DNA from: Bryobacteraceae bacterium
GTDB lineage: Bacteria > Acidobacteriota > Terriglobia > Bryobacterales > Bryobacteraceae
Assembly: GCA_025928545.1 (NCBI GenBank)
Contig: JAICJH010000001.1
Span: forward strand, 62,001 to 126,000
DNA: 64,000 nt
Direction of reading: 5' to 3'
In this document: positions 26,346 to 35,405 of the stretch, piece by piece
Layout: each line of letters opens with the position of its first letter
How positions within the stretch are numbered: the stretch's first letter is position 1
Position numbers and translations under genes: made by a program
Notes under the pieces: model-generated
Databases searched by the model: none
What the model was told of the DNA's origin: nothing
What the model saw: the letters and a program-made list of their open reading frames with translations, nothing else

Positions 26346-28046
26346 ATGCTGAACGCGCCTCGTTGCGCCATCGTCCTCGGTTCACTGATCTGCGCGTGCG
26401 TCCTTCTGGGCGAGCAGGCGCCCGCACCGCCAATCGCGGAGGTAACCACCAAAGACGCGCCCGTCACATTCAGTGCCAGAGTGAACCTGATCCCGGTTCC
26501 CGTGGTTGTTCGCGACAGCCACGGGCGTGCGGTAGGCAACCTGGGCGCGGGCGACTTCCAGCTTTTCGACAACGAAAAGCTGCAAATGATTTCCAAATTC
26601 TCAGTGGAAAAACTGGGGATTGACGCGGCCTCGCCGGGCCAGCCGGGCAAACCGGCAGTAAGCGGTGAAATCCGGTTGGATGCGAACCCCGACGGCGCGC
26701 CCACCCGCTTCGTTGCCTACGTGTTTGACGACTTGCATATGAGCCCTGCCGATCTTGTCTATTCGCGAGACGCGGTCAGGCGCCGGATCGATTCTGCCCC
26801 CTCCGCGTCGGAGCGTACGGCGATTTATACGATCTCGGGAAAGCCGATGCAGGACTTCACCAGCGACAGGGAGAAACTGCACAGCGCGCTTGCAGTCATC
26901 AACACTTCCCACGCCAGCTCCACGAAGGCCATTCAGAACCATTCGTGCCCGCCCATGACTTTTTACGTAGCCGAGCAGATCTATGACCATAGCGACAGCG
27001 CGGCACTGGCGCTTGTAGCCCAAAATGTGATGGCCTGCCTGAAACTGGAGCCCGGAGATTATTCCAAGGCTCTCACGATAGCGGGAATGGCCGCGAGGGA
27101 GACATTCCTCCAGAACAACCTGGATACCCAGGACTCTCTTGAAACGCTTCACAATGTCGTCGGCAAGCTGGCTAAGATGGCCGGGCAGCGTACGATTGTG
27201 CTGATCTCATCGGGACTGCTGGTGCCGGACGATCGTCGCCAGCAGGAGTCGGCACTCTTCGAGCAGGCGATTCGCTCGAATGTCATCATCAGCGCGCTCG
27301 ATGCGCGTGGACTCTATATACCGGGTTTTGTCGATGACGAGCCCAATTACGGTACGTACACCTTGCAGGAACAGATTATTCAGGGCGAGGAGTTGGGAGC
27401 TCTTGCCGACGCCACTGGCGGCAAGTTTTTCCACAACTCGAACGATTACGATGACGGCATTGCCCGCACTGCTTCCGCACCGGAATATCTGTATGTTCTC
27501 GCCTTCTCTCCGCTCGATCTCAAACTGGACGGCAAATACCACAACCTCAAAGTCACTCTGAAAACAGCCAGAGGGATGGATCTCCAGGTCCGCAAAGGCT
27601 ACTACGCACCCAGCTATGCGGCTAATCCCGCGGAACAGGCAAAACGCGAGATCGAAGAAGCGTTCTTCTCTCGCGATGAGGTGCGCGATCTGCCTGCTGT
27701 ACTAAAAACGCAGTATTTCAAGACCGGGGATAGCGACGCCACGCTGTCGACCGTGGCGAATGTGGATGTGAAAAAGCTCAATTTCCGAAAGGAAGACGGG
27801 CGCAATCTCGATAACCTTACGGTGGTCACCGGGCTCTTTGATGACGACGGAAACTACGTCAGCGGAGTGCAGAAAATCGTCGAATTGCGGCTGCTTGACG
27901 ACACGCTCGAGAAACGCGTTGGATCCGGTATCGCGGTGAGGAGCAGTTTCAACGTGCATACCGGCAGATATATGGTGCGTATGGTGGTGAGGGATTCCGA
28001 AGGCCAGTTGATGGCGGAGCAAAGCACCCTGGTCGAAATTCCCTGA
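26346..28046 (+). CDS. Exported VWFA protein, TIGR03436 family
   Basis: A 566-residue secreted protein. A signal peptide covers about residues 1-24. The TIGR03436 domain follows: FSARVNLIPVPVVVRDSHGRAVGNLGAGDFQLFDNEKLQ near residues 40-80, then a von Willebrand factor A fold starting FVAYVFDDLHMSPADL (about 120-330) with IVLISSGLLV. A family-typical end to the VWA part is LGALADATGGKFF, then LYVLAFSP and KVTLKTARGMDLQVRKGYYAP. The last ~150 residues form a beta-sandwich tail. The metal site is degenerate (D-D-L-H-M-S instead of D-x-S-x-S). The second VWFA gene starts five bases after the stop. The role is probably adhesion or surface interaction; no target known. Confidence 0.9.
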   Translation: MLNAPRCAIVLGSLICACVLLGEQAPAPPIAEVTTKDAPVTFSARVNLIPVPVVVRDSHGRAVGNLGAGDFQLFDNEKLQMISKFSVEKLGIDAASPGQPGKPAVSGEIRLDANPDGAPTRFVAYVFDDLHMSPADLVYSRDAVRRRIDSAPSASERTAIYTISGKPMQDFTSDREKLHSALAVINTSHASSTKAIQNHSCPPMTFYVAEQIYDHSDSAALALVAQNVMACLKLEPGDYSKALTIAGMAARETFLQNNLDTQDSLETLHNVVGKLAKMAGQRTIVLISSGLLVPDDRRQQESALFEQAIRSNVIISALDARGLYIPGFVDDEPNYGTYTLQEQIIQGEELGALADATGGKFFHNSNDYDDGIARTASAPEYLYVLAFSPLDLKLDGKYHNLKVTLKTARGMDLQVRKGYYAPSYAANPAEQAKREIEEAFFSRDEVRDLPAVLKTQYFKTGDSDATLSTVANVDVKKLNFRKEDGRNLDNLTVVTGLFDDDGNYVSGVQKIVELRLLDDTLEKRVGSGIAVRSSFNVHTGRYMVRMVVRDSEGQLMAEQSTLVEIP

Positions 28047-28051
28047 AGCCG

Positions 28052-29983
28052 ATGGCAACAAGCACAATGGCGGGAATTGCGGATAAGCTGAAGCTTCTCC
28101 CACTGCTCTGCGTGGGCTTGTTCCCGGCGCACGCACAGGACGCCGCGCCCGTCCTTACGCTGCATTCCGAAACCCGCGTTGTCCTCGTGGATGCGGTCGC
28201 CGTTGATAAGAAAGGCAAGTTCATCCGCGATCTCGCTCAGGGCGATTTCAGGATCTGGGAGGACGGCAAAGAACAGAAGATCGGCAACTTTTCGCTCGAA
28301 AGCTCAGGTGTCAATACCGAGCGCCCGGGCAAGCACTACATCGCCATGTTCTTCGATACATCGGCCAGGCAGGCGAGTCAGATCGCTGCTCGCCAGGAAG
28401 CTGCGCGCTTCGTGGATGGCTTTGCGAGCCCCGATCGCTACATGGCGGTCACCAGCTATAACCCACATGGCGGATTAGACGTTGCTCAGAATTTCACCGC
28501 GGATCGGGATCAATTGAAGAAGGCCCTGGGCCGCGCGTCGGCGAGTTCCGGCACCGGATTCCCCGCCCTGTCGGGCTCACTCGCGGCCAGGATCGCGCGA
28601 GACGGGGAAGCTGCCGCTCGCGCGGTTGACATCAATGCCTACCGCAACCTCTTGTCTTCCCTCCGCAACCTGGCCAGTTCGCTGGCGCCGATTCGCGGAC
28701 GGAAAGCTCTGATCTTTTTCACCGACGGCACACCGCTTCCCAGTGAGTTCGGGGCGGACATCCAACTGACCATCAACGCCGCAAACAAAGCGAACGTGGC
28801 CATCTATTCAGTTGGTCCTCCTCCCGCGGGCGGCGGTTTCTCCCCGGATCAGAACATATCCCGCAGCCTCTCCGACGGCACCGGGGGTCTTGCTCTGTTC
28901 ACCAACGATCTTGCCAATGGTCTTGGGGACATCGCGCGGGAGCAGGAGGAATACTACCTGCTCAGCTACACTCCGGCGGTCGAGTCACCGGAGGATTCGT
29001 GCCACGAACTCAAAGTGAAGGTGGATCGCGCTGGCCTTGAAGTGCGCGCGCGCAAGAGCTACTGCACATCGAAGCCGGCAGACCTGCTTTCAGGAAAGCC
29101 GGTTGGCAAAGATCTCGAAGCACGCGCCGCGAGCGCCGCATCGGGCAACATGAGCGCGAAGATGCAACTGCCCTGGTTCTATTCGGCGCCGAACGTCGCG
29201 AGCGTCCATCTCGCCATGGACATTGTTCCCTCCGCTATGAAATTCCAGAAGGGAAAGGGCAAGTTCCAGGGCGAACTCGATCTCGCCGGCGTCGCTTACA
29301 GGCCTGACGGAACCGTCGCCGCCCGCGTCAGCGATGCGCTAAACGTGGAGTTCGAATCCCAACAGCAGGTGGACGCTTTTCTGAAAACGCCATACCATTA
29401 CCAGAACCAGTTCTATACCGCGCCGGGCCAGTATGTCTTTCGCGTGGCCTTCAGCTCCGATAGTTCGGAAGCGCGTGGCTTCGGCAAGGTTGAGATGCCC
29501 CTCGTAATCCCCCCCTGGAACGGTCAGACCTTTTCAATCAGCGGACTCGCGCTCAGCCACGATGTCCATCCGGAAGCCGATCTGGCGGCTGGCCTCGACG
29601 CGTCCTTGCTCGAAGGTCCGAGGCCACTCGTATCGAGAGGAGCCGAGGCGGTTCCCACCGGCACCGCCCATTTTCATTCGGGCGAACCAGCTTATGTTTA
29701 TTTCGAAGCGTATGAACCTTTGCTGATGTCCGCCACTCCGGATTCACCCCTGCCGGGGGTTGGCATACGCATTCGCGTGCTCGATCGGGCCACTGGCGCG
29801 CCGAAACAGGATACGGGAGTCAAAATGGCCGGCATTTATGAACGGCCCGGCAATCTCACAATCCCGATCATTTCCCAGCTTCCCATCGCCAGTCTGCCAC
29901 CCGGAGCGTACAGGCTGGAGGTCGGCGTTTCGCGCGACACCGGTGATCCGGTCGTCCGCACGATCGACTTCGATATCAACTGA
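28052..29983 (+). CDS. Exported VWFA protein, TIGR03436 family (second copy)
   Basis: A 643-residue secreted paralogue of the preceding gene. A signal peptide lies in residues ~1-29 (ending AHAQD). The TIGR03436 start is VVLVDAVAVDKKGKFIRDLAQGDFRIWEDGKEQKI. The VWA fold begins HYIAMFFDTSARQASQ, closer to a real metal-ion site (D-T-S-A) than the first copy, and continues with ALIFFTDGTPL and a final GLALFTNDLANGLGDIAREQEEYYLLSYTP. An extended beta-rich C-terminal half follows (about 370-643). It forms a two-gene operon with the upstream copy. The two differ enough that the duplication is old. Confidence 0.9.
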   Translation: MATSTMAGIADKLKLLPLLCVGLFPAHAQDAAPVLTLHSETRVVLVDAVAVDKKGKFIRDLAQGDFRIWEDGKEQKIGNFSLESSGVNTERPGKHYIAMFFDTSARQASQIAARQEAARFVDGFASPDRYMAVTSYNPHGGLDVAQNFTADRDQLKKALGRASASSGTGFPALSGSLAARIARDGEAAARAVDINAYRNLLSSLRNLASSLAPIRGRKALIFFTDGTPLPSEFGADIQLTINAANKANVAIYSVGPPPAGGGFSPDQNISRSLSDGTGGLALFTNDLANGLGDIAREQEEYYLLSYTPAVESPEDSCHELKVKVDRAGLEVRARKSYCTSKPADLLSGKPVGKDLEARAASAASGNMSAKMQLPWFYSAPNVASVHLAMDIVPSAMKFQKGKGKFQGELDLAGVAYRPDGTVAARVSDALNVEFESQQQVDAFLKTPYHYQNQFYTAPGQYVFRVAFSSDSSEARGFGKVEMPLVIPPWNGQTFSISGLALSHDVHPEADLAAGLDASLLEGPRPLVSRGAEAVPTGTAHFHSGEPAYVYFEAYEPLLMSATPDSPLPGVGIRIRVLDRATGAPKQDTGVKMAGIYERPGNLTIPIISQLPIASLPPGAYRLEVGVSRDTGDPVVRTIDFDIN

Positions 29984-30024
29984 GCTGGGTATTAATGAGG
30001 GGAAACGAAGCCGGTCCTCTGTAT

Positions 30025-30258
30025 TTACGCGGCGTGCCGGACGTGAGAATCGAGGGAGACCACGTGGGCGTGTTTCCCTGAGAAGGCGGCGTCCAGTTCG
30101 GCGATCCGGCCATCCGGGAAGGTCCAGTGACGGTGCCTAAGTCGCAATTCCACGGTGTCGTCGCAATCTCGCATCGCCACCCTCATTCGGTTTCGGCTAG
30201 CGGCCAACAGCAGTCCTTCTGTCAGAGCCCCGTCTTGATCACGAAGAATAATGTACAT
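30025..30258 (-). CDS. Small conserved hypothetical protein
   Basis: A 77-residue soluble protein: MYIILRDQDGALTEGLLLAASRNRMRVAMR, then DDTVELRLRHRHWTFPDGRIAELDA. The alternating strands and the (D/E)TVELR..W...DG pattern recall small beta proteins seen across acidobacteria, as far as I remember, with no known function. ATG 30258 was chosen because GAGGG lies about eight bases upstream; six more codons are open before it. Codon use is like that of neighbours. It stands alone, convergent with the VWFA operon. Confidence 0.55.
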   Translation of the reverse strand: MYIILRDQDGALTEGLLLAASRNRMRVAMRDCDDTVELRLRHRHWTFPDGRIAELDAAFSGKHAHVVSLDSHVRHAA

Positions 30259-30400
30259 GTCAGGTCCCTCATGCACTCACAGTAACCCCAGGCGTTCTTC
30301 CAGTACAGTTGTCTAAAGTTAACGTCGGGGCCACCGGCGTGTTAATCTTCACAACTGCAACGCCACCGTCACAGAAAGGGTGCCGCAGAAGAAGACTCGG

Positions 30401-30420
30401 TCATTTCATCGGAGAAATGA
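30401..30420. terminator. Hairpin downstream of the octahaem cytochrome gene
   Basis: Perfect inverted repeat TCATTTC, six-base loop, GAAATGA, about 77 bases past the cytochrome stop. On the minus strand it is followed by a T-containing but not uniform stretch (TCTTCTTC), so it is at best a weak terminator. Confidence 0.3.
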
Positions 30421-30496
30421 AGCCTGCCGGAACAATCGGGCTTCCGCCTGAATCGCGGGGTCCGATGCCGTGCGGCTACCCTGCTTACCCGGCGCT

Positions 30497-32566
30497 TCAT
30501 TGTCGCGCCCGCCGGGCCGCCATACTGCTGACCAACCACCCGCTATCCTTGTCGCGATGGCAGCTAAGACACGCGTTGGGACTGTCGGACTCGCCAAAAC
30601 GGGCAGTCATCTCCGCATCCGGAATTTCGTCGATCTGGTGGGACCGCGCCTCGAACATCAGCGAGTGCATATTTCGTGGCATGTGGCACGTCACACAGCG
30701 GCTGGCTTCCGTCCCCGGCGCATGCCGCGTATGCCGCTCCGGATGATCGCGCAGCGATTGGTGGCACTGCACGCACATCTCATCTGAATCGGTCGCGAAC
30801 CGGAGGGATTTCTGATTCCCCGCCGGATCGTCCGCGTGAGGACTGTGGCATGAGACGCACGTAGCCCCGCCTTCGAGGAAGCAGCGTGTTCGCTCCAGAG
30901 CTTCGCCGATAAATGTCGTCGCGCGGAAGCGCCCGTCCGCGTAAAACATACTGTGGTTGTAATTCGAAAGCAGATGGCTGCCGTAAGCGCGATAGAAGGT
31001 CCCGGTTTGCGAATAATTCACCGCGCCAGTCGCGTCCGGATCGTGAGCCAGCGATTGCTTGTGGCACTGTCCGCAGATGGCCACCGATTGCGCGGCGGAA
31101 ATCTTCCGAAAGTTCACCGGAGTACTGCCCGCCCCTGACGCCGCGGGAGGCTTGGCCTGCGCCGCACCGTTCATGGCGTTCACGTGTTCCTGCGAAGGGC
31201 CGTGACACATTTCGCAATCGATGCCACCTTCGCGAATCCGCGCCGTGGCCGGTGTTGCCCCCGCGTAACTCAGCTGGCTCGTATGGCACGGCGCGCAATC
31301 GCGCTGATAAAGCGCGCCGTCAGGCGTGCCCTGAAAGTGCCTGATATCGGAGCGCGCGGAACTGCCATCCACCAGCTTCCAATAGTTGACCCATGCGCCT
31401 TCCGGCTTGCTGTACTGAATCGGCAGCACCACCAGCCCCCCATCGGGGAGCAGTGAAGCGTACGCCTGCTGCCATTTCGACCCGATCAGCGCGTCCACCC
31501 GATAGCGCGTCCACTGGTCCGAATCCCCCTTGCGCAGTTCGATGAAGCGCTGGTCGTTTTCGGCGATGGCGCGCGCGCTGCCTCCGAGCACCTCTTCTCC
31601 CGAGAAGCGGCCCATCACGTCGCCCGCCGAATAGGGACGAAACATTTTCGACATGCCCGTGGCTTGCCAACTTTTGAATCTGTCCTCATGACAAGGGCGG
31701 CACGTGGTCGAGCCGGCATAGGGACCGGGCGGCGGCCCCGCTGGAGCGGGCGCCGCTGTCGGAACGCGCCAGCGCTGAGAAGCGGCAAACTCCGCAAACG
31801 TCTGAGATCGTGTCTTCGCAGCGTAGACCTGTTGCAGCCGCCGCTGCGCGGTTTCCGCGAACGCGCCGCCGGCTCTCATCACTTCGGCAAAACAGGGCGC
31901 CGCCGCATCCGGATCCTTGTTCGCGTACCGCTCGATGCCGAGCGTATAGAGCGCCACGTAATCGGTGGGCTTCAAACGCAGCGCATCCAGCAGCCATTGT
32001 TCGGCGTCCGCGAAACGGCCTTCCTCCACCGCCATCCGGCCCAGAGCGAAATCCACTTGATTTCGCAGCTCGTCCCGCATCTGCGGCCACGCATCGGGCT
32101 GAATTGTCGTGGGCGCCAGCGCATTTTCCAGGTACCGCAGCGCCTGCCGGCCACTCGTCTCGGCTAGCTGATGCTGGCCGTGCTGCGACGCCAGGTCGGT
32201 GATCATAGCCAGCAAAAGCGGATTCTCCGGCAGCAGTCGCAGGGCGCGTTTGCCCCACTCGATCGCCGCATCGTCGTCTCCGAGCGCCGCCGAAGCGCGG
32301 GCCGCCGTCTCATAAGCCTCGCGGAGCAACACCGAGCGCGGGTATCGTTCCACAAAGGTCACTGCCCGCTGCCTTGCCTGCGCCGGATCCGCCGCCTCGC
32401 CCAGTTGTTGAAAAAGGCTGCGCTCCCGCGCGTCCTGAATTTCGTCGAAAATAGAAATCGTCCGGCCCCGCAGATTCGGACCGCTCTCCGTATCGATCAG
32501 TTGAGCCGTAGCCAGAGAAGCCAGCACGGGCAATAGCCACAATGGACTAAGTTTTCGGTGGTGCAT
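30497..32566 (-). CDS. TPR-octahaem cytochrome c
   Basis: A 689-residue exported redox protein. A signal peptide (about 1-21, ending LATAQ) is followed by a TPR domain (about 60-265), then a multihaem domain with eight CxxCH sites: CRPCH (near residue 288), CAPCH, CEMCH, CGQCH, CVSCH, CVQCH, CVTCH and CLSCH (near 668). The haem part resembles the cytochrome c554/NapC-NrfB-like multihaem families used in periplasmic electron transfer. The TPR fusion suggests it docks to a partner or scaffold. No quinol oxidase or reductase gene is next to it, so its electron donor and acceptor are unknown. A ~40-bp dispersed repeat lies just upstream (32631-32670). Confidence 0.88.
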   Translation of the reverse strand: MHHRKLSPLWLLPVLASLATAQLIDTESGPNLRGRTISIFDEIQDARERSLFQQLGEAADPAQARQRAVTFVERYPRSVLLREAYETAARASAALGDDDAAIEWGKRALRLLPENPLLLAMITDLASQHGQHQLAETSGRQALRYLENALAPTTIQPDAWPQMRDELRNQVDFALGRMAVEEGRFADAEQWLLDALRLKPTDYVALYTLGIERYANKDPDAAAPCFAEVMRAGGAFAETAQRRLQQVYAAKTRSQTFAEFAASQRWRVPTAAPAPAGPPPGPYAGSTTCRPCHEDRFKSWQATGMSKMFRPYSAGDVMGRFSGEEVLGGSARAIAENDQRFIELRKGDSDQWTRYRVDALIGSKWQQAYASLLPDGGLVVLPIQYSKPEGAWVNYWKLVDGSSARSDIRHFQGTPDGALYQRDCAPCHTSQLSYAGATPATARIREGGIDCEMCHGPSQEHVNAMNGAAQAKPPAASGAGSTPVNFRKISAAQSVAICGQCHKQSLAHDPDATGAVNYSQTGTFYRAYGSHLLSNYNHSMFYADGRFRATTFIGEALERTRCFLEGGATCVSCHSPHADDPAGNQKSLRFATDSDEMCVQCHQSLRDHPERHTRHAPGTEASRCVTCHMPRNMHSLMFEARSHQIDEIPDAEMTARFGESDSPNACLSCHRDKDSGWLVSSMAARRARQ

Positions 32567-32630
32567 TTCGGACTGAAAGCATTCTACCTGATCCGCGGCA
32601 CTCAGTACCTGATCAAGGAGCCGGAAAACA

Positions 32631-32670
32631 GGGGCCTGATCGGCGTGAATCGGCGTGAATCGGTGGCCAT
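32631..32670 (+). repeat. Dispersed ~40-bp intergenic repeat, copy A
   Basis: A run of GATCGGCGTG-AATCGGCGTG-type units ending ATCGG then TGGCCAT. The same element occurs at 37286-37325 and 44408-44447, always on the + strand and at gene ends. Copies A and C agree at about 36 of 40 positions and share the preceding AAAACA(A/G). It matches the kind of unexplained intergenic repeat known from acidobacterial and planctomycete genomes. Confidence 0.75.
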
Positions 32671-32678
32671 TTCGTTCT

Positions 32679-35405
32679 TCACCTCTTGATCTCCACCTCC
32701 CGGGTATTGTCTTCCGTGTCGACTTCAGGCAGCAGATTCTCCGGATCGATTCCGGCGCGGCTGGGCTTGCCCGGCACCGTCAGCGTGATAGTCTGCTCGC
32801 TGGAACGCACACGATGCAGCGTCATGTAAGGCCGACCCTCGCCATAGACTCCGATCTGCACCCAGTCATTCATCGGCGCCTCAGTCTGTGCGCCTGCTCC
32901 GTCGACCACAAGCTTGCGTGCCCTCACATCAAGCGTCACCTGCCAGCTATCTCCGGATACCTGCTTCGCCGTAGCGCTGCGCGTCGCAAATTCCCAGATC
33001 GTTTTCTTTTCGAAAAGATCTCGCAACAGCTCCTGGTATTCACCAGGCGTCACGGCCTGCAACTCCCGATACAAATCCAGCGAGGTGGCAAGACGAGTCG
33101 CGCCGGAGCCATACTTTTTCAGCAGATTACGCAGTGCATCGTCTACTCTGTCCTTGCCGATATATTCGTGCATTGCATACAGCGCGAACGGACCCCTGCG
33201 CGCGAACGAGAAGGAGTCTGTCGCCCGAAGCAAAGGTGCCACCGCGCGGCTGCGTGGCGCGTCCGATCCGTCGTGCAATGAGTGCAGATATCCGCGCAGA
33301 CGCTCTGGCCCGACCGTCTCCTCCACAACCCGCATCGCTGAGTATGTCTCCAGGCTGACGCCCAGCAAACCCGACCCCTCCACGTCCGCGGGCACAACCT
33401 GCATCCCCCACCACCCACGCGCTGTGGCGTGGGCGATAACTGTGAACACGGCATCGGGTTCTTCAGACGCATTCCCCGGACTCAGGAGGGAGAACCCTTC
33501 GCCGTATTCGATGGTCGCTGCTTCCGTACCTACTCCCATCCCACGAAGTGGATCCTCTATCAGCCTGATATGGCTGTATGGGTAAGGACCAAAAACCCGC
33601 GTGTGGTGATCCAGCGAGGCACGTACGCTCGCCACCATCCGATCCAGATTCGCTCCGTGTTTCGGATCGTGATAGATCTGAATCGCGACGGGTCTGCCTG
33701 AACTGTTCGCCGGATTCCACTGTTCTTCGCGAACAGCATATCTGGCGGAAAACACACCATATTCATTGTTGGTGGGCGCATCCGTAACGTAGTGGAAGTA
33801 GTTCCGCCCGCCTGCCGTCCACTTGCTACGAAGCAGACCCGGCGCCACCGCGACCTGATCCCCGCTTGTCCCCACGATCGCATCAAACATGATCGGCTCG
33901 CCACCCACCCTGATCAGGCGCGCCCTCGCGTCCTCTAGGCGTGGAACGGCGGGCCGTCGAGCGAGTCCGTACTTCCTGCGCATCCCTGCAGCATCGATTT
34001 CACGATTTTGCTGGTAACCGATCGCTGGCAACCAGGCCTGATTCGTGAAGTGGCTGCCGTTCCGGACGATGAAAGCGTCGGCTCCGTTATTGCCGAAGCC
34101 GCGCGGCGCAGACCGGACCACGAAGCTGAGATGCAGCGATTCGCCAGGCTGGATGGGCTCCCCCAGCGCATAGATGCGATAGCCGAGGTCATCATCCACG
34201 AGAACTGTCGAGGCGGGCCTGTCGAAAGACACAGCTCCGGTTTCAACAGCCGCGACGGTCGTCAAATGGATGGAATCGATCGACGTGGAACTGGTGTTGG
34301 CGAGGACATAGGTGCCCCGAATCTCCGCCTTCCCCTCCCCGGGATAGATCTCAATGCGAAGGCTGGTGCTCACGAGAGTTGGGTTCGCAACGTCCGCATA
34401 TTTTCCGTACCGCCGCTCGTATTCCGCGCGCCGCGCCGTCTCCTCGGAGGAACTGCGGTAGTGGTTCAGCACGTTCGTGTTGTAGAAGGCGAAACCGCCC
34501 AGCGCGAGAATCAGCGCCAGAGCCGTGGCTGCGACGACGGCTGTCCCACGAGTCAAACTCCCCCGGGCCAACCGCAAGCGAGACCCGATTCCGCGCTCTC
34601 CCCCGCGCGCCCACAGTAGCCTGCCGACCACTGCCAGCAACATCCCCCACGCGATCCAGTAGAGCTTGAACCACAACCACGGCTGCAAGGTCGCGCCGAA
34701 ACCGCGCATGTCCGAGTATGTCCAGCGCGGACCGGACCCATAAATCAGGAGATGGTGTTCCAGCCCGACAGCCGACGGAAAAACGAGGACAGCGTAGGCG
34801 ATGATCGACACAAGGTAACCGGCGTGCTTCTGATTCACCGCTACGTGCACGACGAAGACGAGCATTGCAAAAAGCAGGTATTCGACGAGCTGTAGTCCGA
34901 AGAGGATCCGCAGATACAACCCGATCTCGAAATGAAAATATCCCAGTCGAATTTGACCGAGCACTCCCACCAGCGTCAGATACGCCATAAACGCGACCAG
35001 AACGAGGGTGAGCGCCAAAAACTTACCAAGGAAGAAAGCCCACTCAGGAATCGGGGCCGCGTCATACATGTCGTTGATCCCTGCGTCTCGTTCCCGCCAA
35101 ACGAGTTGACCTGCATAAAGCACGATGAGAAGCGGTACCAGCACCCAGGGAAACCGTGGATTGTCGGCAACCGGCGCGGCCAGAAGGGCCAGAATCTGAG
35201 CCGTTCCGGGAAGCACCGAAACTCCTCTTACACCTAAGATCGCGGGCATCAGAAGAACCGCGATCACGGCGATCGCCAGAGCAACCGGACCGGCCGCACT
35301 CTTCGCGATTACGCCCAGTTCAGCCGCGGCGATTGCCCACGTCTGGCGCGCGTGGGTGCCGAAGTCAAACTTCCGTCTGAGAGGAGGGGCGGGATTACTG
35401 CGCAT
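32679..35405 (-). CDS. ABC permease fused to an inactive M1-peptidase-like domain
   Basis: A 908-residue protein with two halves. The N-terminal ~300 residues are an ABC-2-type permease with about six membrane helices (for example AIAVIAVLLMPAIL, FLALTLVLVAFMAYL, LLFAMLVFVVHVAV, and one helix near 290). The rest is an M1-aminopeptidase-like outer domain (SYRIYALGEPIQPGE, then the GPYPYSHIRLIE strand). The zinc motif is destroyed: where HExxH is expected, the sequence is HATARGWWG (H659, A660, R663), and the third-ligand region reads LGVSLETYSAM. The domain may bind but should not cleave. The ATG overlaps the preceding permease stop by one base (TAATG). It is the last gene of an operon with the permease and ATPase. 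Confidence 0.88.
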   Translation of the reverse strand: MRSNPAPPLRRKFDFGTHARQTWAIAAAELGVIAKSAAGPVALAIAVIAVLLMPAILGVRGVSVLPGTAQILALLAAPVADNPRFPWVLVPLLIVLYAGQLVWRERDAGINDMYDAAPIPEWAFFLGKFLALTLVLVAFMAYLTLVGVLGQIRLGYFHFEIGLYLRILFGLQLVEYLLFAMLVFVVHVAVNQKHAGYLVSIIAYAVLVFPSAVGLEHHLLIYGSGPRWTYSDMRGFGATLQPWLWFKLYWIAWGMLLAVVGRLLWARGGERGIGSRLRLARGSLTRGTAVVAATALALILALGGFAFYNTNVLNHYRSSSEETARRAEYERRYGKYADVANPTLVSTSLRIEIYPGEGKAEIRGTYVLANTSSTSIDSIHLTTVAAVETGAVSFDRPASTVLVDDDLGYRIYALGEPIQPGESLHLSFVVRSAPRGFGNNGADAFIVRNGSHFTNQAWLPAIGYQQNREIDAAGMRRKYGLARRPAVPRLEDARARLIRVGGEPIMFDAIVGTSGDQVAVAPGLLRSKWTAGGRNYFHYVTDAPTNNEYGVFSARYAVREEQWNPANSSGRPVAIQIYHDPKHGANLDRMVASVRASLDHHTRVFGPYPYSHIRLIEDPLRGMGVGTEAATIEYGEGFSLLSPGNASEEPDAVFTVIAHATARGWWGMQVVPADVEGSGLLGVSLETYSAMRVVEETVGPERLRGYLHSLHDGSDAPRSRAVAPLLRATDSFSFARRGPFALYAMHEYIGKDRVDDALRNLLKKYGSGATRLATSLDLYRELQAVTPGEYQELLRDLFEKKTIWEFATRSATAKQVSGDSWQVTLDVRARKLVVDGAGAQTEAPMNDWVQIGVYGEGRPYMTLHRVRSSEQTITLTVPGKPSRAGIDPENLLPEVDTEDNTREVEIKR

